64,000 bases of DNA, from contig NC_091668.1 of assembly GCF_042453785.1 (NCBI RefSeq), positions 12,172,001-12,236,000 of the forward strand, written 5' to 3'. Position numbers and translations under genes: made by a program. This document shows positions 46,692 through 59,140 of the stretch, in pieces. Within the stretch, counting starts at the first letter, position 1. The number at the start of each line of letters is the position of its first letter. The notes beneath the pieces were generated by a model. The model was given only the letters and a program-made list of their open reading frames with translations. It was not told where the DNA came from and made no database searches. The DNA comes from Malus domestica (lineage: Eukaryota; Streptophyta; Magnoliopsida; Rosales; Rosaceae).

Positions 46692-48808
46692 TCAGCCTCT
46701 CGTTTGGCGAGTGTTGTAAGATTTACAGTTCAGACATTTCCGGGCCACAACATGGTACTGCACCTGTGAGCTTTTCCCGCAGTCGTTGCAGAGGATCGAA
46801 ACCTGTCCGATAGGATCAAATAAGGAATTCTAACCACAATACTTACACACTAGGAAAACGTTGAGAGAGAGAGAGAGAGAGAGAGAGTACCAATCTGTTT
46901 TGATAGGGTTCAGGCATCGGTTGAGCTGCAATCTCTATGTCATATTTCTCCCATACCTTAGACATATCGCAAACTGACTTGGAGCAAAGAGGGCAAGCAT
47001 ATCTATCATCAAATATGAACAACCGGGTCAATTCGATACTTCTACTTATGATGCTCAATCAGGTAAATAAAAGGAATCAAAAGACGAAATCCGTCATATA
47101 CTCACTGATAATGATCCCTCATCTCTTTTAAGCAATTCTTGTGAATTGTGTGCCCACATGGCATGACGGTAACATCATTTCTTGTTTCGAATAAGAACTG
47201 CAAAACACCAATGTATGTTCGCTAAGTCATCAACAATATCAAAACAGAATACTTTAGTATCCGTCATAACTCAAAAGCGGATAAAACCAAAACTCCAGTC
47301 TTACCTCAAAGCAAACAGGGCAGTCGTGATGCATTGCTCCCTCCACACAGGGGTGGCTGTTCTTCAACAGCACTGAGTAGCAGCAACCTGACAAGAAGGT
47401 TGGTTTACATCAGTAACGTGACGATAAGAAGGATGCTAAATCTCTTTGAAAATAACAGGCAGGCATTGCTTACCACACTTGTAGCAGTGAAAGAAATTCT
47501 CGCGCCCCCCAATTCTGTCACAGAAGAGCACCCGATTGAGTGAAACAGTAATTAAAAATTTCGGTAGCAGAACTACAAAGAAAATGGTGAAGGCAGACAA
47601 GAAAACGTGCATGAGTGAGTGTCGCAAGAACCGATGCCAATAAAAAGACCGTCACGTTCTGGTGCCAAAAATTAATACGGAAGTGAAACTTGCATAATAG
47701 GTAATGACAGTTCAGTCGCCAGGCTTTTCAAAAAGACAATTATAACAAGGATATGGAAATTCTACCTGCAAATCCCACAGCCATTGCAATGGTACTGTTT
47801 CTTAGATACCTGCAAACAAAACCAAAAAGGTTTATCCGCCTGCACGAGCTCGGCACTTAAATGCGTCAATATTTCCCATTCCAGGCTTACACCACTATCC
47901 TAATCATATATAATCGAAAACGAAAACGAAAACATCTTTTGAGAAAGTGAGGCACTTACATCATCATCAAATAGCTTGCAAGTCTCACAGAAGTATTTCC
48001 CCATACATACACCACAGTTGACACAAACTTGTTGAACCTGGTAAAGAAGCAGCATACAAAAGACACTTGAGAAAAGTGCGAGCAAAATTCTCAACCCTAA
48101 AGCATCTTCTTTTCTGCTACACCAACTTAGTTTCACAATTGTAACTATCTTGATTAAGGACTTGACACAAATCCAAAAGCAATAAATCTGTCGATAACCC
48201 AAACTCACATCTTGCTCAGTGTCGCAAAGTGAACATATCACCTGAAATATCATGCATATTTTGTCAGATTACGAAGCAGAACAGTATAAGTTAGCCTATT
48301 AAGAAGCAAAGATAAGGAGATGCACTAACACATAAACGGATTTACCTGTTTCACTTGATGACGCGGCATGTCATGTCTATGCTTCTGATCAACACTAATA
48401 TCATTCTGTACACCAAAATGAAAAGTCAATGCAAATCGCCACAAGTGTTTATAATGGGTTACAATCTGAAACTGTTTAAAATCAAATACTCACCTTAGCT
48501 TCATTATGACAATGGCGACAATCAAAAATCTCATTGCAGCAAGGAGCTCTAATACTGCACCTTCGCCGATAGTGTGGACATCTGGAAAAATAAAACCATC
48601 ATAAAGTTATCTTCGTGGCAACCAAATAAGAAAAGAAAATCAACAAAGAAATGAGTAAGAATAATTACCCATACTGCATGTATCCTTTCTCTAGCAATTC
48701 AGTGGCCTCCCCAGTAACCTTCGATTCAAGTTTGAGCTTATACTCGCCATTTGATAGATTACAGTGGGCATCCCCCATTATGTTCTGCCTAACCATTATA
48801 TCTTGCAT
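46692..48808 (-). CDS. RZPF34: CHY zinc-finger and RING E3 ubiquitin ligase (RZPF34/MIEL1 type)
   Basis: Eleven coding exons on the minus strand: 48808-48669, 48581-48494, 48405-48346, 48241-48209, 48037-47960, 47809-47766, 47514-47474, 47387-47305, 47197-47106, 47002-46891, 46802-46692. All borders are GT-AG and phases close to 293 aa. An in-frame stop lies upstream of the ATG. Domains: CHY zinc finger from CPHYRRRC (about 48-107), CTCHY-type finger (about 110-180), RING-H2 (Cys184, Cys187, Cys203, His205, His208, Cys211, Cys223, Cys226) and a C-terminal zinc ribbon (Cys262, 265, 280, 283) ending YNTRQTRG. Plant relatives act as E3 ligases in ABA/drought (RZPF34/CHYR1) or MYB30 turnover (MIEL1); the partner here is unknown. 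A (GA)n run lies in the last intron. Confidence 0.94.
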
Positions 48809-50174
48809 ATCTCCAAACGGATATGGCAATACTTAGAAGCTGGAAATAAGCCTAAAGCACCTGCACGTACAAAGTTTAGCATCACTTGTTAAACCTCAGA
48901 GGCATTTAGTCACCCGATCAAGGCACGCAAACACCGCATGCCACTGCTTTCTTCTATAATGCTGCAGGCATTTGAAATCAGCAACAACAAATCCAAGCAA
49001 GGTTGAACAGCTCCAATCAGCATTTCCCCAAGAGAAGGATTCATCAAAACAAGTAGATATATAAACAATAGCTACAATGCAGCGCTCGGGAACTCCAGAG
49101 ATTCCATCTTTGGAAAATAAGAAATAACAATGCATCACTTGATTCCTTGAAGAAGTCTCATAACCAAATCCAACTAGACTGGGCATGACGACTTGACGCC
49201 CCAACCTATGGTACAAACAATAGATCACACAATCAAATGCGTTTTAAAAAGTTGTAAAAAATAGGGAAAGAACGCTAGAGATGGAAAAATGTGTTTTGTT
49301 GATTGTCCATAGAGGACAGACCTACCTCAATTGGAATTCTGCACCATCTCTGCTTCGAGTACTGAACTCACCCAACAGGCAAAATTTTAAAGCACTATAC
49401 CATCAGACTTTGAGTGGCTCTGCTCGAACCTTATAAGTTCTCTCATTATCAACATCGTGAACTACAAAAATAATCACAACTTTATCTCTTGACTTCCCTG
49501 ATAGAAGATAACCCGCCTTCACAGCCTCACGAATAATACCCCCTAACCAAAAGAATGGGTGCCAAACCCGTCTCACTACCATAGTTGCAAATTGATAGGT
49601 TTTGAAAGACTAATGACCAGAGTATGAGCATTGAGACTCATAATACCAAGAGGGAATCAATGCTCGACTAGCACTAGTTTGGGGGGATGGATGAAGAAAA
49701 CCCAGAAAACCATGCCACACCAGGAATTTCAGATACACGCCATACGGCAAACTCACAATGCTGTGACAACAAAGAAGTGGCGACAAGACCAAACTTGTAA
49801 TATAAGAAGCCACATTGGGATAGAGCTTTGAAGACCCAGTTTTTACTTTTTAAGACATTCAAACCCCTCAATCAGAACCATGATAAACAAGCATATACGC
49901 TCTGCACTTGGCGATTTCACCTCTAGAACGGATACAACAGCCCTGTAGATACTGCCGTAGAAAAACCGTCAAATACTACATCATACTCACTCACGGAACG
50001 CTCACTGTGTCCATACTCGAAATTCGCTCATTCTCCACTTCTTCAGTAACGCTCACGTTTCAACAAATAAACCAAATTCGGAAACTACAGCAGCATGTCT
50101 TCACCATACGAACATTTCAAGCAGGGCTAAACATTTCTCTCGAAAATTAGCAAACCAAACATAATCATTATCGT

Positions 50175-50536
50175 GCCACTTAGTACTACGGTACAGTGAT
50201 ATTCCTTCTCACTTGTAAGTTAGAGGTCTTAGTTCGATTCTCACCAAAGACGAATATTTTTTTTTTTTTAATGCAACGATGGATGATTTTCATTAAACAA
50301 AGGTCGTTACAGATGGTACACTAAGGCAGAGAATCTTCAAGGAGGATATCCAAAATTATGGTCGATGGATAGTCCAACCAAATACATTCATGGGAAACTG
50401 TAAGACCAAATCTAGCTAGACGATGGGCAACCGCGTTATTGCTAGCCCATGCTATGTCACATCATTGCTAGCTCTTCCTGAGGCTAAACCTACCCATCTT
50501 AATTTAGATAATATCGTTTGTTCAAAAAAAAAAAAA
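50175..50536 (+). mobile_element. SINE with 16-bp target duplication, interrupted by a LINE fragment
   Basis: ACATAATCATTATCGT occurs at 50159-50174 and 50537-50552. The body begins GCCACTTAGTACTAC, has a tRNA-like B-box (TTAGTTCGATTCTC) near 50228, and ends TTGTTTGTTC plus poly-A. About 200 bp inside (50256-50457) is foreign LINE sequence. Confidence 0.92.
50256..50457 (-). mobile_element. LINE 3' end (RNase H tail and poly-A), minus strand
   Basis: Reading the minus strand gives DIAWASNNAVAHRLARFGL and, further on, ILDILLEDSLP then a stop, the pattern of the RNase H tail of plant LINE polyproteins. A short 3' UTR and a poly-A run (T run at 50256-50268) follow. 5'-truncated, typical of LINE insertion. 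Confidence 0.82.
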
Positions 50537-52776
50537 ACATAATCATTATCGTCATTAGCAACAACCACCAAATTACATCACACTCAGTCAGCTAAAATTA
50601 TCACAAAATTAAATACTACAGCAGGTCTAATCCAATCAACAATTCACCAAATCAAATAAACCAGAGACCACGCAATGCACCATAAATTCACACAATTCAT
50701 TGCACGTTACCATGAAATCAAAAGTTTCAGAATTCACGCAATAACACAGCAAACAGACCTAAAGGTTAAACAGAATCACAAAAACAACACAAATTTCAGC
50801 AATTTCAGAACCAAATTCCCTACAATTGTAATCAATCAACGAAGAAACCAAATCCAATTCAAATCAAATCAACACAAATTACGCAATTATACGAACTTCT
50901 TAAAGAATAACGAACTTTCAATCTGCTGCGACACAAAAGCGGTGCAGTTGCCGATCTGAATCTGATAACAAACGGCGATGGGGATCCGATTCGATATCCG
51001 GAGCTCCGAAACTAACAGAGAAGGTCGTAGAGAGAGAAACGCCGGGATAGTGACGGAGAGAGAGAAAGCAATGCGGAATGATGAGAGAGAATTCGAACGC
51101 GATTGCTATTTATAGCATTTGCGAAGATAAGATCGCTTCGCGAGCCTCCGAAATTGGCCCGAAATGGAAAGCGTGGGGACCACTGGTGACAGCTCTCAGC
51201 AATAAATTGTCTGAAAATATCTCCGCTTTTTCCATATTTAATAATAACGTACTCATTCCTATGTATCATCACCCACTGTATTATCCTGCATATGCGAATC
51301 GAACAGTCCTCATACCATAAATTTGCATCCAACAGTCATAAAGAGAGGGATCGCAGTAGTTACAGTGAAGACGACTGCAGAATATCATTATCCTTTGAAA
51401 GTCGGTGATTTATGTGATCCAAGCGTACAAGTCACGTGATGGCGATCCAGCTTGCAATTTGGATTTGCGTTGACAATACGTGTTACTAAATTTGGTCAAG
51501 GTGCTTGACTGCTTGCCCCGCGTGCAGACGAATTAAGTGTGGATGATTTTGGTGGTATCAAATAGATATCTAATTAATTAGTCATGATTATATTGTTGTT
51601 ATATAGCTGGGTACGTTAATTTTACTTTAGAGTAACGTTAAGGACACATCGTATAATCAACATCTCATTAAATATATTATTAAAGATTAAGTACTTAAAA
51701 CTCTTTAAATTTTTTGTGTCATTTCGAATTGATGTCAATATTTTTTAACATTCTAAACAAGTACCCAACCTATTAGAAATGTCACATCTGTTAAGCTCAG
51801 TTAAAAATTTGTTAAATGAACTAGGACTTACTTTGTCTTTACAATCAATAGAAAGTCATAGAAGCATATAACATTCACCAACTAACGATCACCACCCCCC
51901 ATTAGGCCATTATCTCCAAACACAAAGCAAAATCATCAGCTCCACCGTACAACTCAAGTCGCCAACATTGAAAAGAAGGTCATGAAGGTTGCTAAACTGG
52001 TGTCGACTACCATGATGCGGCCACCACCATTTGCTCACAAACAAGAACTGAAAGTTTTATGAGCCGAGTTCCGACGAATGAGGAAATTACATGAGGAAAA
52101 TCAAACTCCTTGAAATCCTATTTGAATTCTTAACTCCCTTCTTTGTTAGGAGATAGCTCTCCTGATGTAATTTCAATGTGGGTCCATTTTCAATTCAATT
52201 CAATACATGTTTGATCATTGAGTTATACAATTTATAATCTATATTTGAAATTTAGATTTTTGAGGCAACTAATATTAATGTTGACCATGATATATCCAGT
52301 TGGTGGATTTTGAATATAATGTATGTTTGAAAAATTAACTAGGGCTTAACAGATGTGACATTCAATAGGTTAGGTATTTGTTCAGAATATTTGAAAATGT
52401 TGAGACCAATTTAAAATGAGATTAAAAAGTTGAGGGTAAACTAATGTGATATTCCTGACATTTTTCTTTTTCTAATTGATGTCTTAATTTCTCTCAAATT
52501 TCATGTTTTACTTATGAGCATTTTTTTTTCATTTATTAATACGATGATGTTTATCCAGTTGTCTTGAATCTTGATAACCTTTTTGGTTTGTATGGCTCAA
52601 CGTTCTATCCTTTCACTATGTCGATAATAATCTGATATTTGTTTTTGTATGACTGTTCCCACAATGTGCCCTGTTATCTTGAACACACAGTAGACACTAG
52701 GCAGGCACCGATGACCAGGGAAAGGGATCCGGACCGATGAACAGGTAAAGGATTCGGAGAGAATTCCTTCCTTCTA

Positions 52777-52911
52777 ATCCATCAAATCAAATGATTTGTG
52801 CCGTTGAAATTTGATCAAATGACTACGAACAGGGGATCCACTTTAAAAGTTATAATAACTTCAACCGTTAGATCAATTTTCAACAGCATGAATTCTCTGA
52901 TTTGATGGATT
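52777..52911. repeat. Hairpin segment present only in duplication copy 1
   Basis: TAATCCATCAAATCAAAT is mirrored by TGATTTGATGGATTA. Copy 2 has only AATCCACCACATTGGATT at the corresponding place (60518-60535). Confidence 0.7.
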
Positions 52912-53672
52912 AAGAGGAAGGGATCCTGAGAAGATTTCTTTCCCAATGACAATATCGTTGTCATGGAAAAAGTGAAAAACTCTGCCCTTCTTCACAATCA
53001 CATGCCGCCTGCCCCGTTTCCTTTGTTTCTTACTGTTGTCCCAAACGAGAATGTTTTGTATGTCAAGAATACAATTTGGTACACCTTGTTGAGAGTGTTT
53101 GATTCAACCAACTTGACAAAAGGCCACATACGCTTCACGTCACCCAGTTGTTGTCCATGTGTAGGCTTGAAAATCCGACACACGTGCTGGGGCGTGTTGA
53201 GAGTTGTCCCCACATCGGTGAGGGACAATGTTTGTTATGTGCTTATATGATCTTGGGTTACTCCTCATATTGCCAATTGATTTTATGGTAGAATCTCAAT
53301 TTCATCACAACTGTCATATTTTAAGTAGGATTTTTTTATTTTTTATTTTTTTATGTATCTACCACTTGTATTATGGCAAATTTTTTTTTGTCAAAGTATT
53401 ATGACACTTATTGTATTGGGCCGTGTTCTTAACACAGTGAAAAATATCTTTTAGAAAACCTAAAGAGTTAAAGAGGATGACATAGCGACTGTGACAAAGG
53501 TTTGTAGTTGAACCAACTTTCTCGCCCTCGATATGTTAACGCTTCATTAGAAGTGCTTTTATTAAAAACACGTTTGACATTTTATTTATAAAATAAATAA
53601 ATAAAGTGCTTTTTGAAAAAGCACGTCCGAATGCTTTTCTAAATGTACTTCTATGACTTTAGAAACGGATTT

Positions 53673-53884
53673 GGATCCTATCTGGATCTAAATTATGGGG
53701 ATCCTACGGATCCTCACATCTTAACCATTCATCGTAAATTGTGCGGTCAAAAATCATTTTGAATTTTTTTATTTAAAATTAAATACAAATAGTACCTAAC
53801 AAAAATTGACCGCACGATGTACGATGAATTACTAAGATGTGAGGAGTCTTAGAATCCCAAAAAGAGGATCCGTAAAGGATCCTC
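53673..53884. mobile_element. GGATCC-ended hairpin MITE, copy 1
   Basis: TCCTCACATCTTAACCATTC on the left is mirrored by GAATTACTAAGATGTGAGGA on the right, around an AT-rich centre. The same element is at 61282-61494. Confidence 0.75.
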
Positions 53885-54417
53885 ATCATTTAAAACACTT
53901 TTAACTTTTTTTAGAAGCAGCTTGATTGGATAGCTGTATTGATCTTTGCATTTTGCATTGCATGAATCCTTCAATTCCCACTTTTCACTTTTGTAACGCT
54001 GAAGCTTATATATGTGCGCGTGGATGATTGTTAGCTAAATGTATATAAGTTAGACATGCATAATCAAACTATTAATGTTGTTACATTCATGCATGTACAA
54101 TGACGCATGTAGATTGTCAACCATTAATGTATATATAAAATCTTACCGACGTAATCGAGTATCTTTGAGACTCATTTGCAAGTACAGTTGAAAGTTGCTT
54201 CTGAATGTGATGCAAGTGTCAATTGTTAAGTATCTAGGTCTAATACGCGTTATCTAGGTTGAAACACTGTCATCGCCCACTGTATTATCCTGCACATGCG
54301 ATTCAAACAGTCCTCGTATCATAACTTTACATCCAACAGTCATAAAGAGAAGGATCGCAGTAGTTATAGTGAAGACGACTGCAGTATATCATTATCCTTT
54401 AAAAGTCAGTGATTTAT

Positions 54418-55626
54418 GGGTGTGTTTGGTATGCGGGATGGGACGGGACGGAACAGAACGGGATGAGGCGTTCCGTCCTGCGTTTGGTACGCCAAAAATG
54501 GGTGGAACGCGCTGTTCCACGGGACAGAAATTGGGTGTTTTTGCGTCCTGCCTCCTCCCCTCGGAACGGGTTGTTCCACGTATGTGGAACACAAAAATTC
54601 CACCGTTTACCCTCCCTCTCTCTCCCGCAGCCTCCTTCTCCTGTACCTTCGTTACCCTCCCTTTCTCCTGTAGCATCCTTCTCCACCACAAACCTAGCAA
54701 CCCAAATGCTTCGTTACCCAGCAACCCAGATGAATTCGAGCTCGATTTCGGGCTTTCCGAGCTGAGTCGGCTTTCTCTTCCTCTTCTCTTCTATTTCTTT
54801 CGTCGGCTCTCTCTCTTTTAACTGAACAAAAATGGACAAGAAGCTCAGGAGCTTACCTCACGTGCCAAGGAAACATATTTTACAGGAACCCCATCAAGCA
54901 TGCTCGTAGAAATCAAGCTCCTAACATTCGACGGGAAGCTGAAAGCCTGAAAGCCTGAAAGCAGCAACTCCACGTCCACCTTCCAATGGCTTCCGTCAAC
55001 CCCTGTTGCTCCTCAATGGCTCTTTCCCCTTCTCCGTAAGCCCCCACCCCCTCTCTCTCTCTCTCTGGGTTTAAAATTTGTATTATCCGTTTATTGATTT
55101 GAATAATCACAGTGATCTGAAATGTTAATCCTGAAATTGTGAGAGATAAATCGAGGTTTTTCATGTTTTGGAATTGAGGCATTGTGTGTGTAATGTGTGT
55201 TTAATGTTAAATCTTCAAATGGAGGAGGTAAATTGATATTACGCTAAACCAGGTAGTGGATGGAAATTGGGAATCCATATTCGCCTCCCTTAGCCTTTTC
55301 ATATCGTTGGTTTTAAATTGGGGAAAAATAGTTTGATTTACTGGAATTGAAGAGAAAGATAATGAAATGAAGAGAAAGTATGAGTTTGATTTACTGGGTT
55401 TGATTTTTACTGGGAGATCTGAGCATGCGGGAGAGAGAGAGTCAAATGGAAGAAGAGAAAGCAGAGAAACGGGAGAGAGAGAGTCAAATAAAAATGGTAA
55501 GTTAGTCATTTAATCTAGTTTCGTTCTGTTCCATCTTGCCAGTACCAAACATGACATGAATCTTTGTTCCGTTCCGTTCCGTCCCGTCCCGTCCCATCCC
55601 GTCCCGTCTGTGTACCAAACGCTACC
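54418..55626. mobile_element. TIR element, 1,209 bp, absent from duplication copy 1
   Basis: GGGTGTGTTTGGTA at the left and the complement of TACCAAACGCTACC at the right, each bordered inward by GGGACGGGACGG-type tracts. TAT is repeated at 54415-54417 and 55627-55629. No transposase; short frames in the middle (54830-54950) are not recognised. The uninterrupted empty site is visible in copy 1 near 51412. Confidence 0.85.
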
Positions 55627-55874
55627 TATGTGATCCAAGCGTACAAGCCACGTGATGGGGATCCAGCTTGCAATTTGGATTTGGGTTGACAACACGTGTT
55701 ACTAAATTTGGTCAAGGTGCTTAACTGCTTGCCCCGTGTGCAGACGAATTAAGTGACTTGACGTGGATGATTTTGGTGGTATCAAATAGATATCTAATTA
55801 ATTAGTCATGATTATATTGTTGTTATATAGCTGGGTAATCCATGTACAACGGTTTCGTTAATTTTACTTTAGAG

Positions 55875-58800
55875 TAGGCCTGGCAATTCCTGACACGACC
55901 CGATAACCCGACACGACACGACCCGAAATTAACAGGTGTTCGAGTCGACACGATAACGAATCGGGTATTATCGGATAACCCGATAAGCACCTGTTAAGAT
56001 AACGGGTTGGTTCGGGTATACACGTGGGTAACACGATACACGATAAGCAGAATATTAATTTAATAATTTTATAACCCTAAAAAATACTATAATAATTATA
56101 TATATTAATTTAACAATTTTATACCCCTAAAAAGTTTAAAACTATAATTATATATATATATATATATATAATTAACTATAATAATTATATATACTATAAT
56201 AATTATACCCCCAAAATATTAACTATAATAATTATATATATATATATATATATATATTAAATTTTAAATTAAAATTTATACCCCTAAAAACTATAATAAT
56301 TATACGTACAAAATAAATAGATTTAAATCTACATAATAAATAAATATACATATATATACACACCATTGAACTTGATGGGATACACGAAACTAATTTCAAC
56401 GATCAAACTGTCAAACTTGTTTGTATATGCTTCGAGATCGCATAAGCCAAAAATCACAAAAAATAAACATTCAGAGATCAAGTAATGAGACAAAACTTTT
56501 CGACGATTATAAAACAAAAAATCACGATTTAACGGTTATTTTAACTCCGATTTTGATTATTTTTTACATCTACACTCCTTGACCTTATATGAATACAATG
56601 AATGAACTCGATCTTCATTTTAAAATAGTTACAATAGTGGATACCACAAAATCTTATGTTATACTTAATGAAAGTATAAATAAACTCTTAAGTATTAGTG
56701 AATCTATTGTTTTTATGGGATATGCATTATACGAAACTAGTTTCAACGATCCAACCGTCAAACATGTTTGTATATACTTCGAGATCACATACACCAAAAA
56801 TTGAAAAAAATAAACATTAAGAGATCAAGTAACGGGACAAAACCTTTCAACGGTTATAAAACGAAAAATCACGATTTAACGGTTATTTTAACTCCGATTT
56901 TGATGATTTCTTACAGCTACACTCCTTGACCATATATGAATACAATGAATTAACTCGATCTTCAATTTAAAATATTTACAATAGTGGATACCACAAAATC
57001 TTATGTTATACTTAATAAAAGTATGAATAAACTCTTAAGTATTAGTGAATCTATTATTTTTATGGGATACGCATTCTACGAAACTAGTTTCAACGATCCA
57101 ACCGTCAAACATGTTTGTATATACTTCGAGATCACATACGCCAAAAATTGAAAAAAACAAACATTAAGAGATCAAGTAATGAGACAAAACTTTTCGACGG
57201 TTATAAAATGAAAAATCACGATTTAACGGTTATTTTAACTCCAATTTTGATTATTTTTTACATCTACACTCCTTGACCTTATATGAATACAATGAATGAA
57301 CTCGATCTTCATTTTAAAATATTTACAATAGTGGATACCACAAAATCTTATGTTTTACTTAATGAAAGTATGAATAAACTCTTAAATATTAGTGAATCTA
57401 TTGTTTTTATGGGATACGCATTCTACGAAACTAGTTTCAACGATCCAAGCGTCAAACATGTTTGTATATACTTCGAGATCACATACGCCAAAAATTGAAA
57501 AAAACAAACATTAAGAGATCAAGTAACAGGACAAAATGTTTCGACGGTTATAAAATGAAAAATCACGATTTAACGGTTATTTTAACTCCGATTTTGATTA
57601 TTTTTTACATCTACACTCCTTGACCTTATATGAATACAATGAATGAACTCGATCTTCATTTTAAAATATTTACAGTAGTGGATACCACAAAATCTTATGT
57701 TATACTTAATGAAAGTATAAATAAACTCTTAAGTATTAGTGAATCTATTGTTTTTATGGGATATGCATTATACGAAACTAGTTTCAACGATCCAACCGTC
57801 AAACATGTTTGTATATACTTCGAGATCACATACACCAAAAATTGAAAAAAATAAACATTAAGAGATCAAGTAACGGGACAAAACCTTTCAACGGTTATAA
57901 AACGAAAAATCACGATTTAACGGTTATTTTAACTCCGATTTTGATGATTTCTTACAGCTACACTCCTTGACCATATATGAATACAATGAATTAACTCGAT
58001 CTTCAATTTAAAATATTTACAATAGTGGATACCACAAAATCTTATGTTATACTTAATAAAAGTATGAATAAACTCTTAAGTATTAGTGAATCTATTATTT
58101 TTATGGGATACGCATTCTACGAAACTAGTTTCAACGATCCAACCGTCAAACATGTTTGTATATACTTCGAGATCACATACGCCAAAAATTGAAAAAAACA
58201 AACATTAAGAGATCAAGTAATGAAACAAAACTTTTCGACGGTTATAAAATGAAAAATCACGATTTAACGGTTATTTTAACTCCGATTTTGATCATTTTTT
58301 ACATCTACACTCCTTGACCTTATATGAATACAATGAATGAACTCGATCTTCATTTTAAAAATATTTACAATAGTGGATACCACAAAATCTTATGTTTTAC
58401 TTAATGAAAGTATGAATAAACTCTTAAATATTAGTGAATCTATTGTTTTTATGGGATACGCATTCTACGAAACTAGTTTCAACGATCCAACCGTCAAACA
58501 TGTTTGTATATACTTCGAGATCACATACGCCAAAAATTGAAAAAAACAAACATTAAGAGATCATGTAATGAAACAAAACTTTTCAATGGTTATAAAACGA
58601 AAAATCACGATTTAACGGTTATTTTAACTCCGATTTTGATGATTTTTTACAGCTACACTCCTTGACCCTATATGAATACAATGAATGAACTCGATCTTCA
58701 ATTTAAAATATTTACAATAGTGGATACCATAAAATCTTATGTTATACTTAATGAAAGTATGAATAAACTCTTAAGTGTTAGTGAATCTATATATTAAATT

Positions 58801-59140
58801 AAATTTAAAAATTTGATTAGAACTGTATAAATGTTTTTTTTATTAAGCTCTTATTTTCGAGTGTAGATGTAGTACTTAAACGATAAATGTGTTTTAATGT
58901 TTTGAAGTAATATTTATGTGACAATGTGTGGTATGTGCAAATTTAAGAAAAAAATATATTTTTCTTAACGGGTCTTAACGGGTCATAACGGGTCGGGTCA
59001 CTTTACCCGTTGGGTAAAGTGACCCGACCTGTTAAGGACCCGTTAAGATAACAGGTGTGACACGACACGACCCGTTAAGATAACAGGTGTTACACGAAAA
59101 CGACACGAACACGACAGACACGACCTGTTTGCCAGGCCTA
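55875..59140. mobile_element. hAT-like element, 3,266 bp, carrying a satellite array
   Basis: Ends TAGGCCTGGCAA and the complement TTGCCAGGCCTA; CTTTAGAG is repeated at 55867-55874 and 59141-59148, an 8-bp duplication as in hAT. Both subterminal regions are full of ACGACACGACCCG and AACGGGT motifs. The interior is AT-rich and dominated by 347-bp tandem repeats. No transposase is present. Copy 1 of the segmental duplication shows the empty site near 51630. Confidence 0.9.
56591..58795 (+). repeat. 347-bp satellite array with three-monomer higher-order repeat
   Basis: Monomers start at 56591, 56938, 57285, 57632, 57979, 58326 and 58674 (last partial). Monomers 1 and 4, 2 and 5, and 3 and 6 are most alike, giving a 1,041-bp higher-order unit. 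A diverged partial monomer lies at about 56345-56590. Monomers 1, 3, 4 and 6 keep an open frame of 67-71 codons; 2 and 5 have a stop after five codons. Confidence 0.95.

Larger units (their letters stand above)
48809..51085 (-). promoter_or_regulatory. 5' UTR, long leader intron and core promoter of the CHY/RING gene
   Basis: On the minus strand, CTATAAATAG at 51115-51106 is a strong TATA box, so transcription should start near 51080. Pyrimidine-rich leader sequence (51070-50950) is followed by about 2 kb without coding, and an acceptor GTGCAG near 48862 precedes the ATG exon. The intron hosts the SINE at 50175-50536. The exact donor was not settled. Confidence 0.6.
51267..54270 (+). repeat. 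Segmental tandem duplication, copy 1 (3,004 bp)
   Basis: Begins CATCACCCACTGTATTATCC and is matched almost base for base, apart from indels, by 54271 to about 61870. No gene is contained. A Copia-LTR-like segment (GTTGAGAGTTGTCCCCACATC near 53198) and MITEs are included. Its left edge is about 150 bp upstream of the CHY/RING TATA box. Confidence 0.93.

Noticed and set aside
52963-53250. 95-codon frame repeated at 60588-60842
   Set aside because: Both copies belong to the duplicated non-coding segment; the frame ends in Copia-LTR-like sequence and the copies differ by frame-altering changes.
54369-54821. Overlapping frames of 90-150 codons on both strands
   Set aside because: They arise from the GC-rich inverted end of the 54418-55626 element; no protein family is recognised.
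56591-58795. CRISPR-like or gene-family reading of the regular repeats
   Set aside because: The 347-bp units are contiguous without spacers, in a plant DNA element, and half of the frames are broken in a regular pattern; it is a satellite.
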